The notes under the pieces: model-generated
Databases searched by the model: none
Told to the model about the DNA's origin: nothing
What the model saw: the letters and a program-made list of their open reading frames with translations, nothing else
Shown: positions 26,001 through 39,463 of the stretch, piece after piece
Numbering within the stretch: the first letter of the stretch is position 1
Layout of the letters: each line of letters opens with the position of its first letter
Position numbers and translations under genes: made by a program
Assembly (NCBI GenBank): GCA_963753485.1
Contig: CAVWCL010000008.1
Location: forward strand, 1-64,000
Source of the DNA: CAWDLX01 sp963753485
GTDB taxonomy: Bacteria > Actinomycetota > Actinomycetes > Mycobacteriales > Micromonosporaceae
DNA: 64,000 nt
Direction of reading: 5' to 3'

Positions 26001-29000
26001 CCGGATCCTCGACGGCGAGCAGTTCATCGACACCGTCCCGCACCGCCTGCGCCAGGCCATGGTCGACCACAGCATCACCCGCCTGGTCAAGCGCGAGTCG
26101 GGCGACCCGACGTTCGAGACCATCGACAGCGAGGCCGATGTCGTCAAGCTGGCCGGCCGCCGCGGTGCCCTCGATCTGGTCGCCGAGTTCGGGATCGACC
26201 CGGCGAGGGACGCGACCCTCGACGTCACCACCCGGCTAGCGATCGGGGCCGGCATCGATGCCCTGCGCGACGCCGGGATCCCGCTCGTCATGCAGTACAA
26301 GACCACGACACTGGGTACAAAGCTCGCCGACCGGTGGGGGTTGCCCGCGTCGATGCGCGACGACACCGGGGTCATCTTCGCCTCCGCCTTCCCCGGCTAC
26401 GACAGTTTCGCGCATGAACTCGAGGGCTACTTCAGCTCACGCGGCCGCCGCGATCAGCTGGCCGCCCTCGAGTCCGTGCGGGCCCGCATGGATGCCGACA
26501 ACCCGGCCCGCACCGAGCTGGATCGGCGCATCCACGCGCTCCGGCACGCCGCCGAGGCTGACCCGTACACGTTCGACCGGCGATTCCTGTTCCGGTGCCT
26601 GTCCATGGGCCACTCCCAGTTCGCTGAGCTGATCGGGGCCCGCGGGCCGAACACGCAGATCAACGCGGCCTGTGCGAGCACCACGCTGGCGACCGCGCTG
26701 GCCGAGGACTGGATCCGGGCCGGGCGCTGCCGGCGGGTGGTCGTCGTCTCCGGCGACGACGCCACCTCGAACTCGATGCTGCCGTGGATCGGCTCAGGCT
26801 TCCTCGCCTCCGGGGCGGCCGCGACCGATGACATCGTCGAGGACGCCGCGACGCCGTTCGACCGGCGCCGGCACGGGCTGATCGTCGGGATGGGAGCGGC
26901 CGCGTTCGTCGTCGAGTCCGCCGCTGCCGCCCGCGAGCGCGGCCTGCAACCCATCTGCGAGATCCTCGGTACGGTCACCGCGAACAGCGCGTACCACGGC
27001 ACCCGTCTGGACGTGGAACACATCGGCGAGGTCATGCAGCGACTGCTCGTGCAGGCCGAGGCGCGCGGGATCGACCGGAAGGCGATCGCGCCCGCCACCG
27101 TCTTCGTCTCCCACGAGACCTACACCCCGGCCCGTGGCGGCAGCGCCTCGGCCGAGATCAGTGCACTGCGCCGGGTCTTCGGCGCCGAGGCCGACGCCAT
27201 CGTCATCACGAACACGAAGGGCTTCACCGGGCACGCGATGGGCGCCGGCGTCGAGGAGATCGTCGCGATCAAGGCGTTGGAGACCGGAGTGGTTCCGCCG
27301 GTACCCAACGTCAAGGAGCCCGACCCCGAGTTGGGCCCGCTCAACCTCTCGACCGGAGGCACCTATCCGGTCCGGTACGCGTTGCGGTTGGCCGCCGGCT
27401 TCGGATCGCAGATCGCGATGTCCCTGTTGCGCTGGACCCCGCCACCGGATGGTCAGCACCGCGCCCCCGACGAGCTGGGATACGGCTACCGCATCGCCGA
27501 CCCGGCGGCCTGGCACCGCTGGTTGGCCGGCATCGGCGGTGCCGATGCCCAGCTGGAGGTCGTGCAGCGCCGGCTGCGGGTCGCCGACAAGGGCGTCGCG
27601 CCCGCCGGTGCCCGGCCGGCGGTCGCCGCCCAGGCACCGCAGGTCGTGGCGGCCGCACCGCGGGCCGTGGCGGCACCGCAGCCCGTTGTGGTGCCACCGC
27701 CTGAGCCGGTGACGATGCCCGAGCCGGTCGCTGTTGTCGCGCCGGAGCCGGTCGCGGTCGCCGCGCCAGAGCCGGTCGCGGTCGCCGCCGCGGCGCCGGA
27801 CAGCGTCACCGAGACCGTGGTCGGAATCGTCTCCGGACTCACCGGCTACCCGGCCGACCTGCTCGACCTCGACCTCGACCTGGAAGCCGACCTCGGCGTC
27901 GACACCGTCAAACAAGCCGAAGTCTTCGCCGCCGTCCGCGAACACTTCCACATCGCCCGCGACGACACCCTGCCCCTGCGCAACTTCCCCACCCTCACCC
28001 ACGTCATCGGCTGGATCCGCGACAAGACCACCACCGCACCCCAAACCGCGGCCGCCACCCCAACCCCCGCGAGCCAACCCCCTGCGATCAAAGCACCCGT
28101 GGCCCAACCCACCGTGACCGAAGCACCCCCGACCCCGATACCCGCCGCCACCCCAGCACCCACCACACCCGCCGACGACGTGCCCGCCGTCGTGGTCGGC
28201 ATCGTCTCCGGACTCACCGGCTACCCGGCCGACCTGCTCGACCTCGACCTCGACCTGGAAGCCGACCTCGGCGTCGACACCGTCAAACAAGCCGAAGTCT
28301 TCGCCGCCGTCCGCGAACACTTCCACATCGCCCGCGACGACACCCTGCCCCTGCGCAACTTCCCCACCCTCACCCACGTCATCGGCTGGATCCGCGACAA
28401 GACCACCACGCCAACCCCAACCCCAGCGACCCAACCCCCTGCGATCGAAGCACCCGGAAGCCCGGCGCCCCCGGCGACGAGTCAGCCGGTGGCCGCCCCG
28501 CTCGCTGGGGACCTCGCGGCGACCGACCACATTGTCCGGCGGGTCCCGGTACCGGTGCTGCGCCCCGACCTGGCGGTCTGCGTCCCCACCGGGGTGACGC
28601 TGGGCGTCGGCACCCGCGTCGTCGTCGTCCGCGACCGCGGTGGCGTCGGCGATGCGCTGGTCTCACACCTCAAGCGGTTGGGGGCCGAGGTGCTGGCCGC
28701 CGAGCCCGAGGTGACGGCGGCCGAGCTCGACGCGTTCGCCGCCAGCGCCGCGGTCCATGGCGTGTACTGGTTGGCCGCGCTCGATGACGAGGGTCCGCTC
28801 GCCGACCTGAACCCGGCCGGCTGGCGCGACGCACTGCACCGGCGCGTCTACGGCCTCTACGCCACCATGCGCCACCTCTACGACCAGAGCCCATTCCTGG
28901 TCACCGCAACCCGGCTGGGCGGCTACCACGGTTACGACGACGCCGGCGCCACCTGCCCGCTCGGCGGTGCGGTGACCGGTTTCGCCAAGGCCTACCGGCG

Positions 29001-30969
29001 TGAGCGGCCCGATGCCACGGTGAAGGCGGTGGACTTCGCGGCCAGTGGCAAGACCGCGGCGCTGGCTGAGCTGCTGGTCGCCGAGACGCTTCGCGATCCG
29101 GGCTGCGTCGAGATCGGGTACGCCGGCGGTCGCCGCTGGGGCGTCGGCCTGGCCCAGCGGCCGTTCCCCACCCTGACCCAATCCCTCGCCGGCGACCAGG
29201 TCTACCTGGTGACCGGAGCGGCCGGCAGCATCGTCTCGGCGATCACGGCAGACCTGGCCGCCGCCAGCGGCGGGACTTTCCACCTCCTTGACCTCACCCC
29301 GCAACCGGATCCGGGTGACCCGGACCTGTGCCGCTATGTCGAGGACCAGGCGGCGTACCAGGTCGAGTTCGCGAACCGGATGCGAGCCCGGGGCGAGCGC
29401 CCGACGCCGGTGCTGATCGGGCACGAGCTGGCCCGACTGGAGCGGTCCCAGGCCGCGCTCGCCGCGATCCAGGCGGTCGAGCGGGCCGGCGGCACGGTCC
29501 ACTACCACTGCGTCGACCTCACCGACCCGAACGCGGTCGAGAAGGTGATGGCGCAGGTACGCGACGCCAGTGGCCGGGTCGATGTGCTCCTGCACGCCGC
29601 CGGCATCGAGATCAGCCACGCCCTACCGGACAAGGATCCCGATGAGTTCGACCGGGTACTGCGGGTGAAGGCCGACGGCCTGTTCCACCTGCTGCACGCG
29701 GCGGCCGATCTGCCGCTGGGCACCGTCGTGGGGTTCAGCTCGGTGGCCGGACGCTTCGGCAACACCGGCCAGACCGATTACAGCGCGGCGAATGACCTGA
29801 TGTGCACGGTGCTGAGCAGCCTGCGCCGCAGCCGGCCCCAGGTCCGGGCGCTGGCGATCGACTGGACCGCGTGGGCTGGGATCGGGATGGCCACCCGCGG
29901 CTCGATCCCGAAGCTGATGGAGCTGGCCGGCGTGGAGATGCTGCCGGCCGCGGCCGGGATCGCCTGGGTCCGGCGGGAGCTCATGAGCGCCACCGGCTCC
30001 GGCGAGGTCGTGGTCGCGGGCGCACTGGGCTCGATGGCCGGGGAGTTCCACGACACCGGTGGCGTCGACCCGGCGGCGCTGACCGGACATGGCCCGATGG
30101 CCGCAGCGGTACAGCGGGTCAGCGTCCACACGGGACTGACGGTGCGCACGATGCTGGACCCGGCTCGGCAGCCCTTCCTCGACCACCACCGGATCAACGG
30201 CGTGGCCGTGCTGCCTGGGGTGATGACGATGGAAGCCTTCGCCGAGGCGGCCATGGTGCTGGCTCCGGGTTGGCACCTGGCCGGTCTGGAGAACGTGGAC
30301 TTCCTGGCCCCGCTGAAGTTCTACCGGGACGAGCCGCGCGCCCTGAGCGTGACCGCGTTGGTCCGGCCGGACGGTGCCGACCTGGTCGCCGAGTGCCGGC
30401 TGGTGGCCGAGCGCACCGTACCCGGCACCCAGTCGCCGCAGCCCACGCTGCACGCCACCGGCTCGGTCCGGCTCACCGCCCAACCACCGACGCTGCCGGC
30501 GCAGCCGTACCCGGTCAACCCGGACGGCAAACTGCTCGGCCCGGACGAGGTGTATCGCCTCTTCTTCCACGGACCGGCGTACCAGGTCGTCGGCTCGGCG
30601 TGGCGGCACGATGACGGTGCGGCGGCGGCGCTACGCCGCGACCTACCGCCCGGCACCGATGCGCCCACGCTGATCGGTCCCCGCCTGATCGAGCTCTGCT
30701 TCCAGACGGCGGGGCTGTGGGAGGCGGGCCACGAGGGCCGGCTCGCGCTACCGCTGCACGTCGACGCCGTGCGGCTCGGCGCCGACCCGAGCGAGCGGCC
30801 CGAGCTGGTGGCCACCGCGCAGCCGGCGCCCGCCGGCGGCTTCACCTGCGCGGTCCGCGATGGCAGTGGTGCGGTCGTCGTGGAGGTCGAGGGGTACCGC
30901 ACGGTCGCGCTGCCGGACCCGCTGAGCGACGAGGTCATGGCGCCCATCGGCGCCATCCTGCGAGGATGA
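23044..30969 (+). CDS. Iterative type I polyketide/PUFA-like synthase: KS-AT-KS-ACP-ACP-KR-DH
   Basis: 2641 residues from ATG 23044, behind GGAGGGTG; the frame is open to 23029. Domains in order: KS1 (1-470) with Cys215 in DAACASGL and both His motifs EAHGTST and SNIGHLKAA; AT (610-930) with Ser715 in GHSLGEY and HAFHTS; a divergent second KS (960-1470) with Cys1210 in NAACAST, SHETYTP and FTGHAMGAG; an Ala/Pro/Val-rich linker; two near-identical carrier domains (~1590-1665, ~1715-1790); KR (1820-2350) with SSVAGRFG and Tyr2246; hot-dog DH (2360-2641) with HxxxGxxxxP at His2382. No enoyl reductase or thioesterase is fused. The single-module iterative layout resembles PfaA and heterocyst-glycolipid synthases. 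Both carriers have Thr (1621, 1746) where the phosphopantetheine Ser is expected. Product unknown. Confidence 0.93.
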   Translation: MTAVTPIAIVGVSAIMPDAPDAETFWANIRGGRYSISDVPTERWDPELYYDPDPRVPDKTYSRIGGWVRDYPWDPIGWRLPVPPTVADQMEAGQKWAVAGARTALLDAGWPEWPVDPERVAVIIGNAIGGDKQYRSSLRVEYPEFDRELRRAPSFAALPASVRDAVLAETRTSFLSQFMEITEDSMPGELANVTAGRIANLFNLRGANFTTDAACASGLAAMSAAVHGLRAGDFDAVITGGVDRNMHAAAFVKFCKIGALSATGTRPFDAGADGFVMGEGAALFVLKRLADAERDGDHIYAVLLGIGGSSDGRGKGITAPNPTGQRLAIERAWQIAGVDPALASYVEAHGTSTRVGDATELASLSDVFGKAGAQTGAIALGSVKSNIGHLKAAAGAAGLFKVVLSLHEKVLAPSLHVTELNPNVDWDAVPFRVNTELRDWSVPTGGVRLAGVSAFGFGGTNFHVVIEEYVPGRHRAPQAARSYPGVSLPQLTTAGQQPAQAGTAGQQPAHAGTAIERPAPIRGAVVVGGRDDAQVAGELARLRASAAQGQTPPTGAPDPALAAAAVRVAIDYADAADLAAKATKAIEAIERANPAQWRLLRAQGIFVGRGAPGKVAFLYPGQGSQYLNMLADLRASQPVVARTFDEADRLMTPLLGGPLTACVFADTTDPQVVARLDKQLMQTEITQPAVLTADLALTRLLDSYGIQPDMVMGHSLGEYGALVAAGALSFDSALEAVSARGHEMASLSMADNGAMAAVFGPLDQIERIVAAVDGYVVIANINSTRQAVVGGATDAVERAMAAFESAGLTATRIPVSHAFHTSIVAPASKPLTAALRRLALRPPALPVVANVTGEFYPGDADVETMLDLLGRQVASPVQFVKGLHTLYAAGARVFVEVGPKKALYGFVEDVLGDDAVALFTNHPKSGDLVSFNQALCGLYAAGLGFGRPQPVAAPPPATAGTEPVVITGAALGLPGVERVFDDANIARILDGEQFIDTVPHRLRQAMVDHSITRLVKRESGDPTFETIDSEADVVKLAGRRGALDLVAEFGIDPARDATLDVTTRLAIGAGIDALRDAGIPLVMQYKTTTLGTKLADRWGLPASMRDDTGVIFASAFPGYDSFAHELEGYFSSRGRRDQLAALESVRARMDADNPARTELDRRIHALRHAAEADPYTFDRRFLFRCLSMGHSQFAELIGARGPNTQINAACASTTLATALAEDWIRAGRCRRVVVVSGDDATSNSMLPWIGSGFLASGAAATDDIVEDAATPFDRRRHGLIVGMGAAAFVVESAAAARERGLQPICEILGTVTANSAYHGTRLDVEHIGEVMQRLLVQAEARGIDRKAIAPATVFVSHETYTPARGGSASAEISALRRVFGAEADAIVITNTKGFTGHAMGAGVEEIVAIKALETGVVPPVPNVKEPDPELGPLNLSTGGTYPVRYALRLAAGFGSQIAMSLLRWTPPPDGQHRAPDELGYGYRIADPAAWHRWLAGIGGADAQLEVVQRRLRVADKGVAPAGARPAVAAQAPQVVAAAPRAVAAPQPVVVPPPEPVTMPEPVAVVAPEPVAVAAPEPVAVAAAAPDSVTETVVGIVSGLTGYPADLLDLDLDLEADLGVDTVKQAEVFAAVREHFHIARDDTLPLRNFPTLTHVIGWIRDKTTTAPQTAAATPTPASQPPAIKAPVAQPTVTEAPPTPIPAATPAPTTPADDVPAVVVGIVSGLTGYPADLLDLDLDLEADLGVDTVKQAEVFAAVREHFHIARDDTLPLRNFPTLTHVIGWIRDKTTTPTPTPATQPPAIEAPGSPAPPATSQPVAAPLAGDLAATDHIVRRVPVPVLRPDLAVCVPTGVTLGVGTRVVVVRDRGGVGDALVSHLKRLGAEVLAAEPEVTAAELDAFAASAAVHGVYWLAALDDEGPLADLNPAGWRDALHRRVYGLYATMRHLYDQSPFLVTATRLGGYHGYDDAGATCPLGGAVTGFAKAYRRERPDATVKAVDFAASGKTAALAELLVAETLRDPGCVEIGYAGGRRWGVGLAQRPFPTLTQSLAGDQVYLVTGAAGSIVSAITADLAAASGGTFHLLDLTPQPDPGDPDLCRYVEDQAAYQVEFANRMRARGERPTPVLIGHELARLERSQAALAAIQAVERAGGTVHYHCVDLTDPNAVEKVMAQVRDASGRVDVLLHAAGIEISHALPDKDPDEFDRVLRVKADGLFHLLHAAADLPLGTVVGFSSVAGRFGNTGQTDYSAANDLMCTVLSSLRRSRPQVRALAIDWTAWAGIGMATRGSIPKLMELAGVEMLPAAAGIAWVRRELMSATGSGEVVVAGALGSMAGEFHDTGGVDPAALTGHGPMAAAVQRVSVHTGLTVRTMLDPARQPFLDHHRINGVAVLPGVMTMEAFAEAAMVLAPGWHLAGLENVDFLAPLKFYRDEPRALSVTALVRPDGADLVAECRLVAERTVPGTQSPQPTLHATGSVRLTAQPPTLPAQPYPVNPDGKLLGPDEVYRLFFHGPAYQVVGSAWRHDDGAAAALRRDLPPGTDAPTLIGPRLIELCFQTAGLWEAGHEGRLALPLHVDAVRLGADPSERPELVATAQPAPAGGFTCAVRDGSGAVVVEVEGYRTVALPDPLSDEVMAPIGAILRG
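27826..28034 (+). repeat. Direct repeat copy 1, first carrier domain of the synthase
   Basis: These 209 bases are identical to 28201-28409 (offset 375). They encode the first ACP core from the GLTGYPADLL segment to the IRDKTT segment. Perfect DNA identity, including synonymous positions, points to recent duplication or gene conversion. Confidence 0.95.
28201..28409 (+). repeat. Direct repeat copy 2, second carrier domain of the synthase
   Basis: Perfect copy of 27826-28034. The Pro/Ala/Thr-rich linker between the copies is not part of the identity. Such an in-frame repeat can expand or contract the number of carrier domains by recombination. Confidence 0.95.
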
Positions 30970-30983
30970 GGGAGGCGGGTCGG

Positions 30984-36299
<5,316 letters not shown>

Positions 36300-36311
<12 letters not shown>

Positions 36312-37028
36312 CGGGCGACGCAGCCAGGTGTGTTGGGCAACGGCGCCGGCCAGGGCGTCGGGATCGGCGATCGGCACCGGTGGCGAGGCGGCGGTAGCCG
36401 CGACCATGGTGAGCACGAACGAGCCGTCGTGTCGCCACCACCCCGGCCACACCGCCTCCACGGTGCGCACGGTCAGTGCCCGCCAACCGGGGCCCGAGGC
36501 GTCGGCGAGGGTCACCTCCACCCGCCGGGTGTCCCGGCGCAGGCCGGTCCGCAGTGCCTTGAGCGCGCTCTCCTTCGCCGACCAGACAACGTTGAGCACA
36601 CAGTCGCGTTCGTCGCCGGCTGACCGCGAGCCGACCAGCCGCTGTTCGCCGTCGGTGAGGTATTCGCGGGCGAAGCTCGCCGTACGCGGCTCAACCAGCT
36701 CAAGATCACACCCGATCCGAACGCCGAGCGCACACACCGCCCAGCCGGCCCGGTCGGTGATCGACACGTCGACGCCCAGGGCGGCGCCGTCGACCAACAC
36801 GTAGGGGGCGCCGTCAGCATCGTTACGCACGTCGATGCGGGTCAGGGTCGGCGGGTCCAGGGGCCACCCCGACCGCAGCGCGACCGCGTGCTTGACCACC
36901 AGCCGGCGCAGCAGGTACTCGGTACGTCGCTTAGGGAATCGCAGGCCCGCGGCTCGGGCCTGCTCGGCCGGGGTCAGCCAGTGCTCTCCTGCCGGCAGCG
37001 CCTGCTCGCCCAGCGCCAGCCACCACAT
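36300..37028 (-). CDS. 4'-phosphopantetheinyl transferase
   Basis: 242 residues from ATG 37028, which has GGAGG 6 bases upstream; the frame stays open to 37118. Sfp-type motifs: GVDVSITDRAGWAVCAL, IGCDLELVEPR (metal site) and WSAKESALKALRTGLR (catalytic WxxKE). It transfers the phosphopantetheine arm from CoA to carrier proteins. Its 3' end overlaps the convergent carboxylase by 12 bases, and it is the natural candidate to activate the two carrier domains of the PKS. Confidence 0.9.
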
Positions 37029-37425
37029 CGATCCCTCCGGACGGCCATCCTTCACCAGCGGTTCCTCTCGGACCGAGCCTCGCCCCCGCTGGCCCGCCGG
37101 CCAAGAGCCGAAGGTCACAGGACGCGGGAAGCGGGCTCGGCGATATTCGGCCGAGTTGGGCCAACGCAGGGAATCGCATCGGCCACCCCGGCAGCTTTAC
37201 CGGCGAAACTGCCATATGGCGATTAGACGTATGGCGATCAAAGCGGCGCCCGCTCATACTGAGGACGGGCCGGTATGGCAGCGCCGCCAAACGCCGGAAA
37301 CAAAGCGGAACCCGGCTGGCACCGGGCGCCGCTTTTAGTCCACCCACCGTGAGGAGGGGAGGACCCAATGATGGAATCTTTGCGCACTCAGCCCCCTCCT
37401 CGCAATGGCCGAGGGAGTAAGGGAG
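37029..37425. promoter_or_regulatory. Intergenic region with a GCCATATGGC palindrome
   Basis: 397 bases between the PPTase and the DUF6232 gene contain both their promoters. GCCATATGGC lies at 37211-37220, followed by a gtatggcgatc echo at 37229. The same core recurs before the XRE gene at 37931. No coding frame here is convincing. Confidence 0.4.
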
Positions 37426-37899
37426 ATGACCCTGTTCTATCGGGGGCCGTGCGCGATCGTGACTCATGAGGTCTTCGTCGCGCGCTGCCCGTCCTACCAG
37501 ACCTACGCGATTCGCGAGCTGCACCAGATCCACACCGTCACCGAGACGATGCCGCAGAGCCTCGCCTCGTCGACCGCGATCCGGGTCGGCTCCACCGCGT
37601 TCGTGGCGGCGTCGGCGCTGGTGGCCACGAGCGGCTGGTTCGTACTCGGCCAGCTCTCGCTGAGCCTGGTCGCGACCGCCGCGCTGCTCCTCTCGGCCTG
37701 GGTCTCGGCCTGGGCCTGGCAGGCCTACCGGCGGCCGAAGCAGCTCTGGGCGATCTATCGGGGGGACCGGATCTGCATCTTCTCGACCCCGGACCAGGCC
37801 GCCTTCGCCCAGGTCAAGCGGGCGCTGACGCGCGTGCTTGAGCGGGCCGGCGGCACCGGGCCGGCCGACGAGGCGGTGAGTCGGGCCGCGCGCGCCTGA
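37426..37899 (+). CDS. DUF6232 family membrane protein
   Basis: 157 residues from ATG 37426; ATG 37405 is in frame but GAGGGAG lies between them. Residues 1-50 form a small beta-rich part (TLFYRGPCAIVTHEVFVARC; YAIRELHQIHTV). Two membrane helices follow (TAFVAASALVATSGWFVLG; SLSLVATAALLLSAWVSAW). The C-terminus ends with QLWAIYRGDRICIFSTPDQA and a short helix. This matches actinobacterial DUF6232 proteins; function unknown. It precedes the XRE/DUF397 set. Confidence 0.75.
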   Translation: MTLFYRGPCAIVTHEVFVARCPSYQTYAIRELHQIHTVTETMPQSLASSTAIRVGSTAFVAASALVATSGWFVLGQLSLSLVATAALLLSAWVSAWAWQAYRRPKQLWAIYRGDRICIFSTPDQAAFAQVKRALTRVLERAGGTGPADEAVSRAARA

Positions 37900-37930
37900 C
37901 CTTCCCCACGCTGACCGGCGGTGTATCGTG

Positions 37931-37942
37931 CGCCATATGGCG
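37931..37942. promoter_or_regulatory. CGCCATATGGCG palindrome before the XRE regulator
   Basis: A perfect 12-bp palindrome about 40 bases upstream of the XRE start; its 10-bp core also occurs at 37211-37220. A dimeric regulator site is plausible, with autoregulation by the XRE protein as the simplest idea (inference). Confidence 0.45.
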
Positions 37943-37980
37943 TTTCGACACAAAGCTCCCGCGAGGTCGCACATCCAGCG

Positions 37981-38877
37981 ATGACCGGCAACGACTCACC
38001 CGCCGTCGCCCGGCGGCGGCTACGACTGGCCCTGCGCAAGGCCCGCGATGACCAGGGCCTGACGCAGGGCCAGGTCGCCGACGCCCTCGACTGGTCACTG
38101 TCGAAGGTGATCCGGATCGAGAAGGGCGACGTCGCTATCTCCATCACGGACCTGCGGGCACTGGCCGACCTGCTCCAGGTCGACGAACCGGACGTCGTGC
38201 AGCAGATGATCGCCGACGCCCGGACCTCGCGCCGGCGCGGCTGGTGGGACGAGCCCCGTTTCCGGGAGCACCTCTCGGCCGCGACCCTCCAGCTGCTCCA
38301 GTTCGAGGGCGAGGCAACCGCGATCCGGACGCTGCAGCCGCTGATGATCCCCGGCATTCTCCAGACCCGCGCCTACGCCGAGACGATCCTCGACGCCTGG
38401 AAGGACGAGATTGTGTCCTCGGATGACTGGCAGGCGCGTCTGGAGGCCCGGATCCAGCGTGCTGATCATGTGTTCCACCGCCCGGACCCGCCCCTGTTCC
38501 TGGCGATCGTGGACGAGTCCGCCGTGACCCGGCAACTGGGCGGGGCTCGGGTGATGTCGGAGCAGCTGAGTGCGGTACAGGCGGTGGCGCAACTTCCCAC
38601 GGTGTCGATCCGGGTATTGCCGTTTACGTCGGGAATCGCCCCAACACATGGGAGTTTCACAATACTTGACCTTGGAGACGAGGAGAACGCTATCCTCTAC
38701 CGCGAGAGCACCTCCAGCGACGAGATCGTGCATGCATCTGACCTCGTTCGCCGGCATCGTCTCATGTTCGAACGGCTGTGGGACATGTCGCTCTCACCCG
38801 AGGCATCGGGTCGCCTCATCGAGGCCCATAAGGCCAGAATGCGGGCATCGCTTGACACGAGGGCAGACCGCCGCTAG
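37981..38877 (+). CDS. XRE-family regulator with DUF5753 domain
   Basis: 298 residues from ATG 37981. N-terminal helix-turn-helix: LTQGQVADALDWSLSKVIRI, residues ~20-65. The remaining ~220 residues are a DUF5753 domain: PLMIPGILQTRAYAETIL, RPDPPLFLAIVDESAV, SIRVLPFTSGIAPTHGSFTI and a C-terminal FERLWDMSLSPEAS. In Streptomyces such proteins (WhiJ/BldB-type circuits) work with small DUF397 partners, two of which follow immediately. The product likely regulates its own operon. Confidence 0.9.
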   Translation: MTGNDSPAVARRRLRLALRKARDDQGLTQGQVADALDWSLSKVIRIEKGDVAISITDLRALADLLQVDEPDVVQQMIADARTSRRRGWWDEPRFREHLSAATLQLLQFEGEATAIRTLQPLMIPGILQTRAYAETILDAWKDEIVSSDDWQARLEARIQRADHVFHRPDPPLFLAIVDESAVTRQLGGARVMSEQLSAVQAVAQLPTVSIRVLPFTSGIAPTHGSFTILDLGDEENAILYRESTSSDEIVHASDLVRRHRLMFERLWDMSLSPEASGRLIEAHKARMRASLDTRADRR

Positions 38878-38949
38878 GTGTTGTCGATCTACATCCACCT
38901 TGGATCGCTCCGGTTGATGCCCGCCGGAGCGCGGCCGAAAGGACGCACG

Positions 38950-39156
38950 TTGCGCCTTGCCCAGCCCCAGCCCGCATGGCGGCGGAGTCTTCGTTGCGAC
39001 TCCTCGCACTGCGTCGAGGTCGCCCGCATCGATGCGGAGATGGCCATCCGGGATTCCAAACACCCCGATGGCCCGTTTCTCCGATTCTCACTCCCCGAAT
39101 GGAACGCGTTCGTCGCCGGCATTCGGCAGGGTGACTTCGACTTCGGGCAACCATAA
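38950..39156 (+). CDS. DUF397 domain protein
   Basis: 68 residues from TTG 38950, chosen because AAAGGA lies just upstream; GTG 38878 and ATG 38917 are alternatives. The core WRRSLRCDSSHCVEVARID, IRDSKHPDGPFLRFS and EWNAFVAGIRQGDFDF is the DUF397 pattern (WxxSxxCxxxxCVEV...F...EWxxF). DUF397 proteins act with the neighbouring XRE/DUF5753 regulator, probably as modulators. Confidence 0.85.
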   Translation: MRLAQPQPAWRRSLRCDSSHCVEVARIDAEMAIRDSKHPDGPFLRFSLPEWNAFVAGIRQGDFDFGQP

Positions 39157-39262
39157 CTCGCGCTTGCCCACCCGAGAGAGGTCTGTGGTTTCATACCCAG
39201 ACCTCTCTTTCTTTGCGCCCACTCGGTACTGTTGATACGGACTGCCGCGGGAGGGTGGATCA

Positions 39263-39460
39263 ATGAGCGACGGGCCGGCGCTGGTCTGGCGCAAAAGTCC
39301 ATACTGTGACACCAGCACATGCGTCGAGGTCGCGGAGACGCCGGAGCGGGTGTACGTACGCAATTCGCGCGATCCGCAAGGCGCCTGGTTGACGTTCTCG
39401 CCACCGGAGTGGGCTGCCTTTGTTGCCTGGCTCCGGCAGCCCGACTCCGTGGCGCGGTAG
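39263..39460 (+). CDS. DUF397 domain protein, second copy
   Basis: 65 residues from ATG 39263, with GGGAGGGTGG upstream. VWRKSPYCDTSTCVEVAETP, VRNSRDPQGAWLTFS and EWAAFVAWLRQ define DUF397. It is diverged from the previous copy and has its own ~100-base upstream region, so it may be independently transcribed. It ends 3 bases before the convergent MFS gene. Confidence 0.88.
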   Translation: MSDGPALVWRKSPYCDTSTCVEVAETPERVYVRNSRDPQGAWLTFSPPEWAAFVAWLRQPDSVAR

Positions 39461-39463
39461 AGG

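Noticed and set aside
26794..28530. Long minus-strand frame of 578 codons antisense to the PKS
   Set aside because: It mirrors the GC-rich synthase codons, has Gly/Asp/Val-rich low complexity and no domain signature; the plus strand has clear PKS motifs.
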